From positions 1 through 21,144 of the forward strand of contig DGNT01000214.1 in assembly GCA_002389055.1 (NCBI GenBank): a stretch of DNA of 21,144 bases, in the 5' to 3' direction. The notes under the pieces are model-generated. The model was given only the letters and a program-made list of their open reading frames with translations. It did no database searches and was not told where the DNA came from. The position numbers were made by a program, and so were the translations under genes. The stretch's first letter is position 1. Each line of letters opens with the position of its first letter. This DNA comes from Alcanivorax sp. UBA4485. GTDB taxonomy: Bacteria; Pseudomonadota; Gammaproteobacteria; Pseudomonadales; Alcanivoracaceae. Positions 14,734 to 21,144 of the stretch are shown piece by piece.

Positions 14734-15763
14734 CGACCTGAACGTGCGGTTCGACGGCCAGCCGGTGCTGGAAGACGTTTCCCTGGCCCTGGACCAGGGC
14801 CTGATCGGCTGCCTGATCGGCCCCTCCGGCTGCGGCAAGACCACCCTGCTGCGCCTGGTGGCCGGCTTCCTGGCCCCCGACCGTGGACGGATCGCCCTGC
14901 ACGGCGAGATCGTCACCGGCGACCGGCTGCGGGTGCCCGCCGAGCAGCGCCGGGTGGGCATGGTGTTCCAGGACATCGCCCTGTTTCCGCACCTGGACGT
15001 GGCCGCCAACATCGGCTTCGGCCTGGACCGCTGGAGCGCGGACCAGCGCCGCGCGCGAATCGAGGCCCTGCTCACCCTGGTGGGCCTGCCCGGCATGGGC
15101 GGGCGTTATCCCCATCAACTTTCCGGCGGCCAGCAACAGCGGGTGGCGCTGGCGCGGGCGCTGGCACCGAAGCCCCGCCTGCTGCTGCTGGACGAACCCT
15201 TCTCGGCACTGGACGCGGAACTGCGCGAACAGATCAGCCGTGATGTGCGCGCCATCCTGCTGGAAGAAGGCATCACCGCCCTGTTCGTCACCCACGATCA
15301 AAACGAGGCGTTCGCCATCGCCGACCGGGTGGGTGTGATGGACGCCGGACGGCTGGCGCAGTGGGACACGCCCTACCGCATCTACCACCGGCCGCGCACC
15401 CGCTTCGTGGCCGACTTTATCGGCCGCAGCAGCTTTATCCCCGGCACCGTAACCGCCGACGCCAGGGTGGAAACCTGCCTGGGCGTCTTCGCCGGCGCCC
15501 TGCCGGACGGCGCCGGGCCCGGTGATCGGGTGGACGTGATGATCCGCCCGGACGACATCCTCCACAACGACGACAGCCCACGCACCGCCCGGGTGGTGGA
15601 CCGCGCCTTTCGTGGCGCCCACATGCTTTATACGTTGGAGTTGGACGGCGGCGTGCGGGTGCCGTGCATGGCACCCAGCCACCACGCCCACCCGGTCGGG
15701 GGGCGCATCGGTATCGAGCTGGAAATGGACCACCTGGTGACCTTCACCCCGGTCGGTCGGTAG
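14720..15763 (+). CDS. fbpC: Ferric-iron ABC transporter ATP-binding protein (FbpC type)
   Basis: The 347-residue product energises the FbpB permease. ATPase motifs are complete: Walker A GPSGCGKTT (residues 34-42), Q-loop in VFQDIALFPHL, signature LSGGQQQR (134-141), Walker B LLLLDEP (D158, E159), D-loop SALD and the switch histidine in FVTHDQNEA. After about residue 235 a C-terminal TOBE-like regulatory domain follows (FIGRSSFIPG to GDRVDVMIRPDDIL), as in FbpC/CysA/PotA-type ATPases. GAGAGAG at 14708-14714 lies 5 bases before the ATG, and the start overlaps fbpB. The stop is 15 bases from the stop of the convergent flavin gene, with no terminator hairpin visible between them. Confidence 0.93.
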   Translation: MLTIDDLNVRFDGQPVLEDVSLALDQGLIGCLIGPSGCGKTTLLRLVAGFLAPDRGRIALHGEIVTGDRLRVPAEQRRVGMVFQDIALFPHLDVAANIGFGLDRWSADQRRARIEALLTLVGLPGMGGRYPHQLSGGQQQRVALARALAPKPRLLLLDEPFSALDAELREQISRDVRAILLEEGITALFVTHDQNEAFAIADRVGVMDAGRLAQWDTPYRIYHRPRTRFVADFIGRSSFIPGTVTADARVETCLGVFAGALPDGAGPGDRVDVMIRPDDILHNDDSPRTARVVDRAFRGAHMLYTLELDGGVRVPCMAPSHHAHPVGGRIGIELEMDHLVTFTPVGR

Positions 15764-15778
15764 CCCTCTCCTCCACAA

Positions 15779-16759
15779 TCAGGAAGCGGCGAACACCGAC
15801 AGCCGATCGCGGATGGTGCCTTCGCACTCGCGGATGATTTCCTGCACCAGATCCTCGCAGGACGGAATCGCGTCGATCAGCCCCTGCACCATACCGCTGG
15901 TCCAGATGCCGTAATCCACGTCGCCCTCGGTGAGCGCCACCTTGCCCTTGGCGCCGGCCACCATGTCGCTGATCAGCTCGAACTTCATGTCCTTGCCCTG
16001 CTCGCGCTCGATCTCGTTGACCCGCTCGGCGACCTTGTTCTTGTAGACCCGGGCGGTGTTGCGCAACGGCCGGTAGACCAGGGCGGTGTCGCGCTCGCTG
16101 CCTTCAACGATGGCGCGCTTGATGTTCTCGTGGATGGGCGCTTCCTTGGTGGCCATGAAGCGCGTGCCCATGTTGATGCCGTCGGCACCCAGGGCCAGGC
16201 AGGCGGCCATCTGCGCGCCGGTGCCGATGCCGCCGGAAGCGACCATGGGGATATCCAGCACGCGGGCGGCGGCGGGCAGCAGCACCAGGTTGGTGACGTC
16301 GTCCTCGCCGGGGTGGCCGGCGCACTCGAAGCCGTCCACGGACACCGCCGCGCAGCCCAGGCTCTGAGCTTTCAGGGAGTGGCGCACCGAGGTGCACTTG
16401 TGGATCACCTTGATGCCGTGCTCGTTGAACAGGGGCATGAAGGGCTCCGGGCTGCGCCCGGCGGTTTCCACGATCTTAACGCCGGCGTCGACGATCACCT
16501 GGGCGTACTCTTCGTAGGGCACCGGCTTGATGGTCGGCAGCAAGGTCAGATTGACGCCGAACGGCTGGTCGGTCATCTCCTTGCAGCGGGCGATCTCCTT
16601 GGCGAGATCTTCCGGCGTGGGCTGCGTCAGCCCGGTGATGATGCCCAGCGCGCCGGCGTTGGATACCGCCGCCGCCAGTTCCGCGTAGCCGACATTCTGC
16701 ATGCCGCCCTGGATAATCGGGTAGCGGGTACCCAGCAATTCTGTAAGACGTGTTTTCAT
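15779..16759 (-). CDS. 2-nitropropane-dioxygenase-family flavoprotein, PA1024-like (NADH:quinone reductase or nitronate monooxygenase)
   Basis: The 326-residue product is an FMN TIM-barrel of the nitronate monooxygenase superfamily. It opens RYPIIQGGMQNVGYAELAAA and has TQPTPEDLAKEIARCKEMTD, PFGVNLTLLPT, VIHKCTSVRHSLKAQSLG, DGFECAGHPGEDD, the phosphate loop GGIGTG and ALGADGINMGTRFMAT. These blocks match, from memory, Pseudomonas PA1024, which was reassigned from nitronate monooxygenase to an NADH:quinone reductase, so the usual automatic name may be wrong here too. Start: on the minus strand GGGAGAG lies 7 bases before ATG 16759; an upstream in-frame start at 16816 lacks one. The EamA gene ends 62 bases upstream on the same strand, so the two may be co-transcribed. 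Confidence 0.9.
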   Translation of the reverse strand: MKTRLTELLGTRYPIIQGGMQNVGYAELAAAVSNAGALGIITGLTQPTPEDLAKEIARCKEMTDQPFGVNLTLLPTIKPVPYEEYAQVIVDAGVKIVETAGRSPEPFMPLFNEHGIKVIHKCTSVRHSLKAQSLGCAAVSVDGFECAGHPGEDDVTNLVLLPAAARVLDIPMVASGGIGTGAQMAACLALGADGINMGTRFMATKEAPIHENIKRAIVEGSERDTALVYRPLRNTARVYKNKVAERVNEIEREQGKDMKFELISDMVAGAKGKVALTEGDVDYGIWTSGMVQGLIDAIPSCEDLVQEIIRECEGTIRDRLSVFAAS

Positions 16760-16821
16760 TGATTCACTCTCCCGTCGTGACCCAGTGACCCTACTCAGAG
16801 GCCGCCGTGGGCGCAATGATC

Positions 16822-17757
16822 TTATCCGTCGCCTGCGGCGGTGGAAACGACACCGCGCCGCACCCGCCGGTCGCCGAGCAGGTACAGCCCCAGCGCCGCA
16901 ACGATCACGGCGGCCCCGGCCAGTACCCGCCCGCCGAGCAATTCATCGTTGAGCGCGGCGCCCAGCATTAACGCCAGCACCGGCGTGATCAGGGTCACCA
17001 GCGCCACCGTGGCGGCGGGCAACCGGGCCAGCACCTGGAAGTAGCAATAGAAGCCCAGCAGCGAACCGAACACCGCCAGATAGACGATCGCGCCCAGGCC
17101 GCGCTGGTCGCCGCTGTAATCGAACCCCTGACCACTCAACAACATGGCCAGGGCGTACAGCGGCAGGGAAAACAGCAGGCCGCCCACGGTCTGCTGCATC
17201 GGCGCCAGCCCGGCACCGACCCGCTGCACCACGATGCCGGACGCCGCGAACAAGGTCACCGCGCTGAGAATCCACAGCAGCCCGCGCCCGCGCCGCGCCT
17301 CGTCGCCGACCGGCGCGGCGCCGTCCTGGAACAACAGCGCGAAGCTGTCCCCGAACACCAGCGCCAGGCCGGCCAGGCCCAGCAGGCAGGCCAGCCAGTG
17401 CCAGCGGTTCAGCCGGGTGCCGCCGGGCAACCACTGCATCATCAACCCGGAGATCAACGGCGCCAGCCCGAACACCACCGAGATCAGGCCGGACGGCAAG
17501 TCCCGCGCCGCCATGTAGCTGCAGCCCATGGCGCCGAAAATCCCCGGCAGCGCCGCCGCGTAGCTGGACAAGGCGCGGCGGTGCAGGGGCAGCCCCTGAC
17601 GCCGCGCCGCCAGCCACAGCAACCCCAGGGCGGCGGCGATCGCCATCCGCGAACCGGCGGCGGCGAACGCCGGCAGCGCCTCGCCACTCCACTTAATGCC
17701 CAGTGGCGTGGTCGCCCAAACGGCGATCACGATCAAATAGGCGGCCAGGGTATTCAT
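16822..17757 (-). CDS. EamA/DMT-family transporter
   Basis: The 311-residue product is a drug/metabolite-type inner-membrane transporter with about ten hydrophobic segments arranged as two EamA repeats. The first runs from MNTLAAYLIVIAVWATTPLG to about residue 135 and the second from GLLWILSAVTLFAASGIVVQ to the C-terminus. The WATTPLGIKW start and the LARLPAATVALVTLITPVLA segment are typical of the family. Substrate cannot be read from sequence; family members export amino acids and other small metabolites. Shine-Dalgarno is weak (GGAT, minus strand). Upstream it has a long structured leader with an intrinsic terminator on its own strand (17851-17884), suggesting attenuation control. It is followed by the flavin gene, 62 bases downstream. 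Confidence 0.9.
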   Translation of the reverse strand: MNTLAAYLIVIAVWATTPLGIKWSGEALPAFAAAGSRMAIAAALGLLWLAARRQGLPLHRRALSSYAAALPGIFGAMGCSYMAARDLPSGLISVVFGLAPLISGLMMQWLPGGTRLNRWHWLACLLGLAGLALVFGDSFALLFQDGAAPVGDEARRGRGLLWILSAVTLFAASGIVVQRVGAGLAPMQQTVGGLLFSLPLYALAMLLSGQGFDYSGDQRGLGAIVYLAVFGSLLGFYCYFQVLARLPAATVALVTLITPVLALMLGAALNDELLGGRVLAGAAVIVAALGLYLLGDRRVRRGVVSTAAGDG

Positions 17758-17800
17758 GGTGTTTATCCGTTCGTAAAACTTGTACCTCGGGGGCGCCCCA

Positions 17801-17816
17801 GTGAAAATGCGTTCAC
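17801..17816. promoter_or_regulatory. Operator-like palindrome upstream of the EamA gene
   Basis: GTGAA, six bases, TTCAC form a perfect 5-bp dyad 43 bases upstream of the EamA start. A 10-base palindrome GGGGCGCCCC (17790-17799) lies alongside it, nearer the gene. Either could be a protein site or a leader-RNA hairpin. No regulator gene is adjacent. Confidence 0.35.
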
Positions 17817-17850
17817 TAAGGAGCCCACCGACCTGGAATAAGGTTCCGGA

Positions 17851-17884
17851 AACAAAAAAGCCGCGGGCTTAACAGCGCCGCGGC
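17851..17884 (-). terminator. Intrinsic terminator in the leader of the EamA gene
   Basis: On the minus strand GCCGCGG, an 11-base loop and CCGCGGC make a perfect 7-bp all-GC stem (17860-17884). It is followed at once by TTTTTTGTTT (17850-17859). Oriented leftward, it lies 93 bases before the EamA start and downstream of no annotated minus-strand gene. On the plus strand the hairpin is not followed by a T-run. It therefore acts either as an attenuator of the EamA transcript or as the end of a small minus-strand RNA. Confidence 0.75.
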
Positions 17885-17903
17885 CTGGGTCGGTACAAAC
17901 CGG

Positions 17904-18002
17904 TCAGGCACACGGCGGCGACCCACGCACGCACCACGCATGCGGGCGGCGGGCCGTATTCAGCCGAAATGCCATTCCCGGTTTGCTAATAAAAACAGAC
18001 AT
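17904..18002 (-). CDS. Possible leader peptide ahead of the EamA terminator
   Basis: A 32-codon minus-strand ORF runs from ATG 18002 (alternative ATG 17975, 23 codons) to TGA 17904-17906, 19 bases before the terminator stem. The C-terminal part reads NTARRPHAWCVRGSPPCA, with a Trp-Cys codon pair (TGG 17934-17936, TGC 17931-17933) and a second Cys codon two codons before the stop. The codons after Trp-Cys overlap sequences that can pair with each other or with the terminator arm. Shine-Dalgarno support is poor for both starts (GGTGG almost touching ATG 18002). It may be a real attenuator peptide or a chance frame. The coding claim is inference; the ORF and pairing are seen. Confidence 0.3.
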   Translation of the reverse strand: MSVFISKPGMAFRLNTARRPHAWCVRGSPPCA

Positions 18003-18038
18003 GCCACCATTCTGCGTTAAAGGGTTGGTAACAACAAC

Positions 18039-19292
18039 ATGGACATTTATCTGGTAGGCGGTGCCGTGCGCGATCAACTGCTCGGGCTGCCGGTCAAGGA
18101 AAGAGACTGGGTAGTGGTCGGCGCCACGCCACAACAGCTGGTGGACCAGGGTTTTAAACCGGTGGGTAACGACTTCCCCGTGTTTCTGCACCCGGACACT
18201 CGCGAGGAGTACGCGCTCGCCCGCACCGAACGCAAAAGCGGCCACGGTTACGGCGGCTTTGTGTTCCATACCGACGTCGATGTGACGCTGGAAGACGACC
18301 TGATCCGGCGCGACCTGACCATCAACGCCATGGCGAAGACGCCGGGCGGCGAGGTCGTCGACCCCTTTAACGGCAAGCGCGACCTGAAGGCACGTATTCT
18401 GCGCCATGTGTCGCCGGCCTTCGCCGAAGACCCCCTGCGCGTGCTGCGCGTGGCCCGCTTCGCCGCCCGCTATCACTGGATGGGCTTCCGGGTGGCGGAC
18501 ACCACCCTGGAACTGATGGGCGATATCGTGATGAGCGGCGAGATGACGCATCTGGCCGCCGAGCGGGTCTGGAAGGAAACCAGCCGCGCCATGATGGAGC
18601 GCTCGCCCCAGGTCTTTTTCCAGGTGCTGCACGAATGCGGGGCGCTCGCCGAACTGTTTCCCGAGGTGGCCAACCTGGACGGTATCCCGCAGTCGCCGGA
18701 CCACCAACCGGCCCTGGATGTGCTCAGCCACCAGTGGCGCTGTCTGGCCCAGGCGGCGCGTCTGAAACTGCCGTTGACGTCGCGCTACGCCCTGCTCTGC
18801 CACGATTTTGGCAAAGCGGAAACGCCGCCGGACGGCTGGCCGGAACACCGTGGCCATGAACGCCGCGGCATGCACGTGGCCAAGACCATGTCCCAGCGGC
18901 TGCGCGTACCGAAGGAAATGACCGACGCCGCCATGACCATGGCGCGCTGGCAATCACGGGTGCAGCGGGTGCTGAAGCTGCGCCCGCCGGAAGTGTGGGA
19001 GTTGCTGCATAACCTGGACGTGTTACGGCGCCCCCGGCGGCTGAAGTTTCTGGTCGACGCCTGCGAGGCGGACGCCCGGGTGTGCACGGCGGACTACAAA
19101 ACGCCCTACATTCAGGGGGCGTTTTTGCTCGGCCTCAGTGACGCGGTGCGCGACGTGGACGTGGCCGGCCTGCGGGAAGCGGGCCTCACCGGCCCGGCGC
19201 TCGGCCGTGCGCTGGACGACAAACGCATTAAACGCATCAAGGAATACAAAAAGGAGTTCCTGGAAAAATGGCAGCAGCCCCCATCGCCCTGA
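18039..19292 (+). CDS. cca: CCA-adding tRNA nucleotidyltransferase with HD domain
   Basis: Cca adds or repairs the 3' CCA end of tRNAs without a template. The 417-residue product is a class II enzyme very like E. coli Cca (412 aa). It has GGAVRDQLLG, the catalytic carboxylates in KERDWVVVG (E21 and D23, where E. coli has Asp-x-Asp; Glu-x-Asp is common in relatives), YALARTERKSGHGY, EDDLIRRDLTINAMA, and the nucleotide-selecting region around RHVSPAFAEDPLRVLRVARF. A C-terminal HD phosphohydrolase domain (SHQWRCL and CHDFGKAETPPDGWPEHRGH) is intact, as in gammaproteobacterial bifunctional enzymes. Shine-Dalgarno is weak and distant (AGGG, 18021-18024). Its last 25 bases overlap the pteridine reductase gene. 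Confidence 0.96.
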   Translation: MDIYLVGGAVRDQLLGLPVKERDWVVVGATPQQLVDQGFKPVGNDFPVFLHPDTREEYALARTERKSGHGYGGFVFHTDVDVTLEDDLIRRDLTINAMAKTPGGEVVDPFNGKRDLKARILRHVSPAFAEDPLRVLRVARFAARYHWMGFRVADTTLELMGDIVMSGEMTHLAAERVWKETSRAMMERSPQVFFQVLHECGALAELFPEVANLDGIPQSPDHQPALDVLSHQWRCLAQAARLKLPLTSRYALLCHDFGKAETPPDGWPEHRGHERRGMHVAKTMSQRLRVPKEMTDAAMTMARWQSRVQRVLKLRPPEVWELLHNLDVLRRPRRLKFLVDACEADARVCTADYKTPYIQGAFLLGLSDAVRDVDVAGLREAGLTGPALGRALDDKRIKRIKEYKKEFLEKWQQPPSP

Positions 19293-20008
19293 TCACAGGC
19301 AGCGCCCGGCGCATCGGCGCCCGCATCGCGGAAGCCCTGCACCGGAAAGGCTGCCGGGTGGTGATTCACTACCACCGGAGCGAACAGGAGGCGCGCCAAC
19401 TGGCCGACGGCCTCAACCGGGAACGACCGGACAGCGCCGTGTGCCTGGCCGCCGATCTGCGCGACCCGGTGGCGGTGCGCGATCTGGCGGTGCGCGCCCG
19501 CGACGCCTTCGGCGGTCTTGATGTGCTGATCAATAACGCCTCCAGCTTCTACCCCACCCCACTGGGCGAGGCGTCCGACGACGACTGGGACACGCTGATG
19601 CACAGCAACCTGCGCGCCCCCTTCCTGCTCAGCCAGCAGTTGGCCGGCGATCTCAAGGCGTCCGGCGGGGCGATCGTGAATATTGTCGACGTCTACGCGG
19701 AAAAGCCGCTGGCCGGTCACCCGCTGTACTGCATGGCGAAGGCCGGGCTGGCGATGATGACCAAGAGCCTGGCCCGTGAACTGGGGCCGGCGGTGCGCGT
19801 CAACGGCGTGTCGCCGGGGGCCATTCTGTGGCCGGAGCAGGGCCAGGAAAACCAGCAAGACATCCTCGACGCCACCGCCCTGGGCCGCGCCGGCGATCCC
19901 GACGATATCGCCGCCACCGTGGCCTGGCTGGCCCTGGAAGCGCCCTACATCACCGGCCAGATTGTGGCCGTGGACGGCGGCCGCTCGCTCTCCTTCCCCG
20001 GCGCCTGA
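19268..20008 (+). CDS. Pteridine reductase (PTR1/FolM-like short-chain dehydrogenase)
   Basis: The 246-residue product is an NADPH-type SDR. It has a TGSARRIG cofactor loop with the arginine pair typical of pteridine reductases, then NNASSFYPTPLG, and the catalytic set with Asp in place of the usual SDR Ser (IVDVY, followed by Y and K in HPLYCMAKAG). A closing ITGQIVAVDGGRSLSF follows. Such enzymes reduce pterins, for example dihydrobiopterin, or dihydromonapterin in the case of FolM. The neighbouring folB and folK support a pterin/folate role. AAGGAG at 19251-19256 lies 11 bases before ATG 19268, within the end of cca, so the two genes are translated as a pair. The stop is only 6 bases from the convergent folK stop. 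I leave the symbol open between folM and ptr1-like. Confidence 0.88.
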   Translation: MAAAPIALITGSARRIGARIAEALHRKGCRVVIHYHRSEQEARQLADGLNRERPDSAVCLAADLRDPVAVRDLAVRARDAFGGLDVLINNASSFYPTPLGEASDDDWDTLMHSNLRAPFLLSQQLAGDLKASGGAIVNIVDVYAEKPLAGHPLYCMAKAGLAMMTKSLARELGPAVRVNGVSPGAILWPEQGQENQQDILDATALGRAGDPDDIAATVAWLALEAPYITGQIVAVDGGRSLSFPGA

Positions 20009-20014
20009 TCCGCT

Positions 20015-20506
20015 TCAGGGCCAGACGAACGGCACCTGCCAGAGGCGCTGCTCGGGGAAACGGTATTCATCGAACAGTGCCGCGTAGGTACGGCCAAGCT
20101 GGGGATGGGTGGCTTCCGGCGCCAGATCGGCCAGCGGCCGCAGCACGAAAGCGTGCTTGAGGATTTCGTCGCGGGGCAGGCTGACGCCGTCGATCTCGCC
20201 GGTGAGATCGCCGTAGGTAAGAATGTCGATATCCAGGGTCCGGCTGGCGAATTTCTTTTCACCACGCACCCGGCCGTGGGCGCGCTCGATATCGCGCAGC
20301 CGGTCCGCCAGTGCCGCCACCGGCAGATCGGTGTCCAGCGCCACCACCAGATTAAAGAACGGGCTGCCCTTGAAGCCCACCGCCTCGCTTTCATACACCG
20401 GGCTCAAGCGCAGCTCGCCAAAGGCGGTGGCGAGATCATCCAGCCCCGAGCCGATGTTGTGCTGCCGGTCGATGTTGGAGCCGAGGCTGAGAAATACCGT
20501 GGTCAT
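20015..20506 (-). CDS. folK: 6-hydroxymethyl-7,8-dihydropterin pyrophosphokinase FolK
   Basis: FolK transfers pyrophosphate from ATP to 6-hydroxymethyl-dihydropterin, the step before dihydropteroate synthase. The 163-residue product has the HPPK start FLSLGSNIDRQHNI, the substrate-side SPVYESEAVGF and PFFNLVVAL, the loop ERAHGRVRGEKKFASRTLDI, and the metal/ATP motif LDIDIL, followed by LPRDEILKHAFVLRPLADL. Length is normal for a single-domain FolK. It is downstream of folB on the same strand, sharing one base between the folB stop and its own ATG (TGATG), a strong sign of coupled translation. It converges on the pteridine reductase gene with a 6-base gap and no visible terminator. Confidence 0.95.
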   Translation of the reverse strand: MTTVFLSLGSNIDRQHNIGSGLDDLATAFGELRLSPVYESEAVGFKGSPFFNLVVALDTDLPVAALADRLRDIERAHGRVRGEKKFASRTLDIDILTYGDLTGEIDGVSLPRDEILKHAFVLRPLADLAPEATHPQLGRTYAALFDEYRFPEQRLWQVPFVWP

Positions 20507-20862
20507 CAGGTGCGCTCCCCCCGTTCGATAATCACGCCCACATCCCGCGACCCGCGCAGGGCGCCGGGCTTGCTCAGGCGCAGCTTCAGCCAGGCCACCC
20601 CGAATTCCTCGCGGACCACATCGGCCACCCGCTCGGCCAGGGTTTCCACCAACTGGAAGTCGCTATCTTCGATGAACTGAATCACCCGCTTGCCGATACT
20701 CTTATAGTCCAGAGCGTCATCAATGTGATCGCTGGCGGCGGCCTTGCGTATGTCGGTGGCCATTTCCAGATCCAGGCTCACGGTCTGGCGGATGCGGCGC
20801 TCCCAATCGAAAATGCCGATTACCGTGTCCACCTTCAGATCACTGATATAGACGATATCCAT
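20506..20862 (-). CDS. folB: Dihydroneopterin aldolase FolB
   Basis: FolB converts 7,8-dihydroneopterin to 6-hydroxymethyl-7,8-dihydropterin, feeding FolK directly. The 118-residue product shows the family pattern: MDIVYISDLKVDTVIGIFDW with the catalytic-region E that follows (WERRIRQ), LDLEMATDIRKAA, a DALDYKSIGKRVIQFIE helix with the active-site tyrosine, FQLVETLAERVAD, and the terminal KLRLSKPGAL lysine. AAGGA lies 6-7 bases before the ATG on the minus strand. A perfect TATAAT about 48 bases upstream (20910-20915) may drive folB-folK. The gene is divergent from plsY, as in Pseudomonas. Confidence 0.95.
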   Translation of the reverse strand: MDIVYISDLKVDTVIGIFDWERRIRQTVSLDLEMATDIRKAAASDHIDDALDYKSIGKRVIQFIEDSDFQLVETLAERVADVVREEFGVAWLKLRLSKPGALRGSRDVGVIIERGERT

Positions 20863-20909
20863 GTTGGTCCTTGATAATGCCCGGGGTTTCGAGACTTTGA
20901 AAAAACAGG

Positions 20910-20915
20910 ATTATA
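20910..20915 (-). promoter_or_regulatory. Candidate -10 element for folB-folK
   Basis: Reading leftward, TATAAT at 20915-20910 is a perfect -10 hexamer, placing a start near 20903 and a leader of about 40 bases. No good -35 is found at 16-18 bases' spacing. The site overlaps the plsY Shine-Dalgarno region, so the two divergent genes share very little control DNA. Confidence 0.4.
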
Positions 20916-20919
20916 GCCG

Positions 20920-21144
20920 GTGGACACCATAGCATTACAGGAAAGCTGGGGCTGGTTGCTGCCTTTGTGCGCGGCCGCTTACCTGCTGGGTTCGATCTCC
21001 AGCGCCATTCTGGTGTGCCGGCTGTTCGGCTATCCGGACCCGCGCACCCAGGGGTCCAGCAACCCCGGCGCCACCAATGTGCTGCGCATCGGCGGCAAAC
21101 CCGCCGCCGCCCTGACCCTGCTGGGCGACGTGCTCAAGGGCACC
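20920..21144 (+). CDS. plsY: Acyl-phosphate:glycerol-3-phosphate acyltransferase PlsY, 5' part
   Basis: PlsY is the inner-membrane enzyme that makes lysophosphatidic acid from acyl-phosphate and glycerol-3-phosphate. The frame is open to the window edge (75 codons). It contains the first membrane segment (LLPLCAAYLLGSISSAILV) and the family's first two motifs: GSISSA, then GYPDPRTQGSSNPGATNVLR with GGKPAAALTLLGDVLKG. The start appears to be GTG at 20920, with AGGA at 20907-20910 nine bases upstream; no ATG is available in this frame. The rest of the protein is outside the window. Divergent arrangement with folB is typical. Confidence 0.93.
   Translation, partial: MDTIALQESWGWLLPLCAAAYLLGSISSAILVCRLFGYPDPRTQGSSNPGATNVLRIGGKPAAALTLLGDVLKGT

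Noticed and set aside
16777..16792. Direct repeat GTGACCCA/GTGACCCT upstream of the flavin gene
   Set aside because: Only two 8-base units, with no promoter context around them. It could be chance in this base composition.
17987..17992. TAATAA as a -10 for cca
   Set aside because: No acceptable -35 at 15-19 bases upstream, so I do not call a cca promoter.
17904..18953. Long minus-strand frame opposite cca
   Set aside because: It is antisense to a well-recognised cca gene. Only its last 32 codons, lying in the intergenic leader, were kept as a possible leader peptide.

Overview
The window is a GC-rich (about two thirds G+C by eye) gammaproteobacterial chromosome segment. The order lptD-surA-pdxA-rsmA-apaG-apaH, then prkA-yeaH-ycgB, then cca-folK-folB-plsY, is close (from memory) to the Pseudomonas aeruginosa PA0581-PA0596 neighbourhood. 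The protein sequences and the extra pteridine reductase fit an Alcanivorax-like or Pseudomonas-like marine or soil bacterium. I see no phage, IS, CRISPR array, tRNA or rRNA. Most of the window is conserved core genome.

Layout. (1) 1-80, minus: the first codons of a gene divergent from lptD, probably the AmgK-type sugar kinase usually found there. (2) 139-6719, plus: a tightly packed operon of lptD (LPS outer-membrane translocon), surA (its periplasmic chaperone), pdxA (vitamin B6), rsmA (16S rRNA dimethylation), apaG and apaH. Most junctions are ATGA overlaps or gaps of a few bases. (3) 6720-7103: a 384-base gap, AT-rich in its first half. It holds a candidate stationary-phase promoter centred on a near-perfect palindrome, a GC hairpin, and a 59-codon upstream ORF that has its own Shine-Dalgarno and ends on the prkA start codon. 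(4) 7104-11948, plus: prkA-yeaH-ycgB, the PrkA kinase/AAA, VWA-protein and SpoVR stress module. (5) 11949-15763, plus: fbpABC ferric-iron ABC transporter behind a recognisable Fur box. (6) 15779-17757, minus: a PA1024-type flavin oxidoreductase and an EamA/DMT exporter. (7) 17758-18038: the exporter's long leader, with a strong minus-strand intrinsic terminator and a possible leader ORF that together look like an attenuator. (8) 18039-20008, plus: cca and a pteridine reductase. (9) 20015-20862, minus: folB-folK. (10) 20920 to the end, plus: the start of plsY.

How the parts fit. Region 2 couples LPS assembly with ribosome and cofactor maintenance, as in most gammaproteobacteria. Region 4 is a conserved starvation module of poorly known biochemistry. 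Regions 5 and 6 look like an accessory block placed between ycgB and cca relative to Pseudomonas, and glpE is missing between apaH and prkA. Regions 8-9 gather three pterin/folate functions around convergent genes. The best leads for undescribed biology are regulatory: the leader/terminator ahead of the EamA gene and the coupled upstream ORF ahead of prkA.
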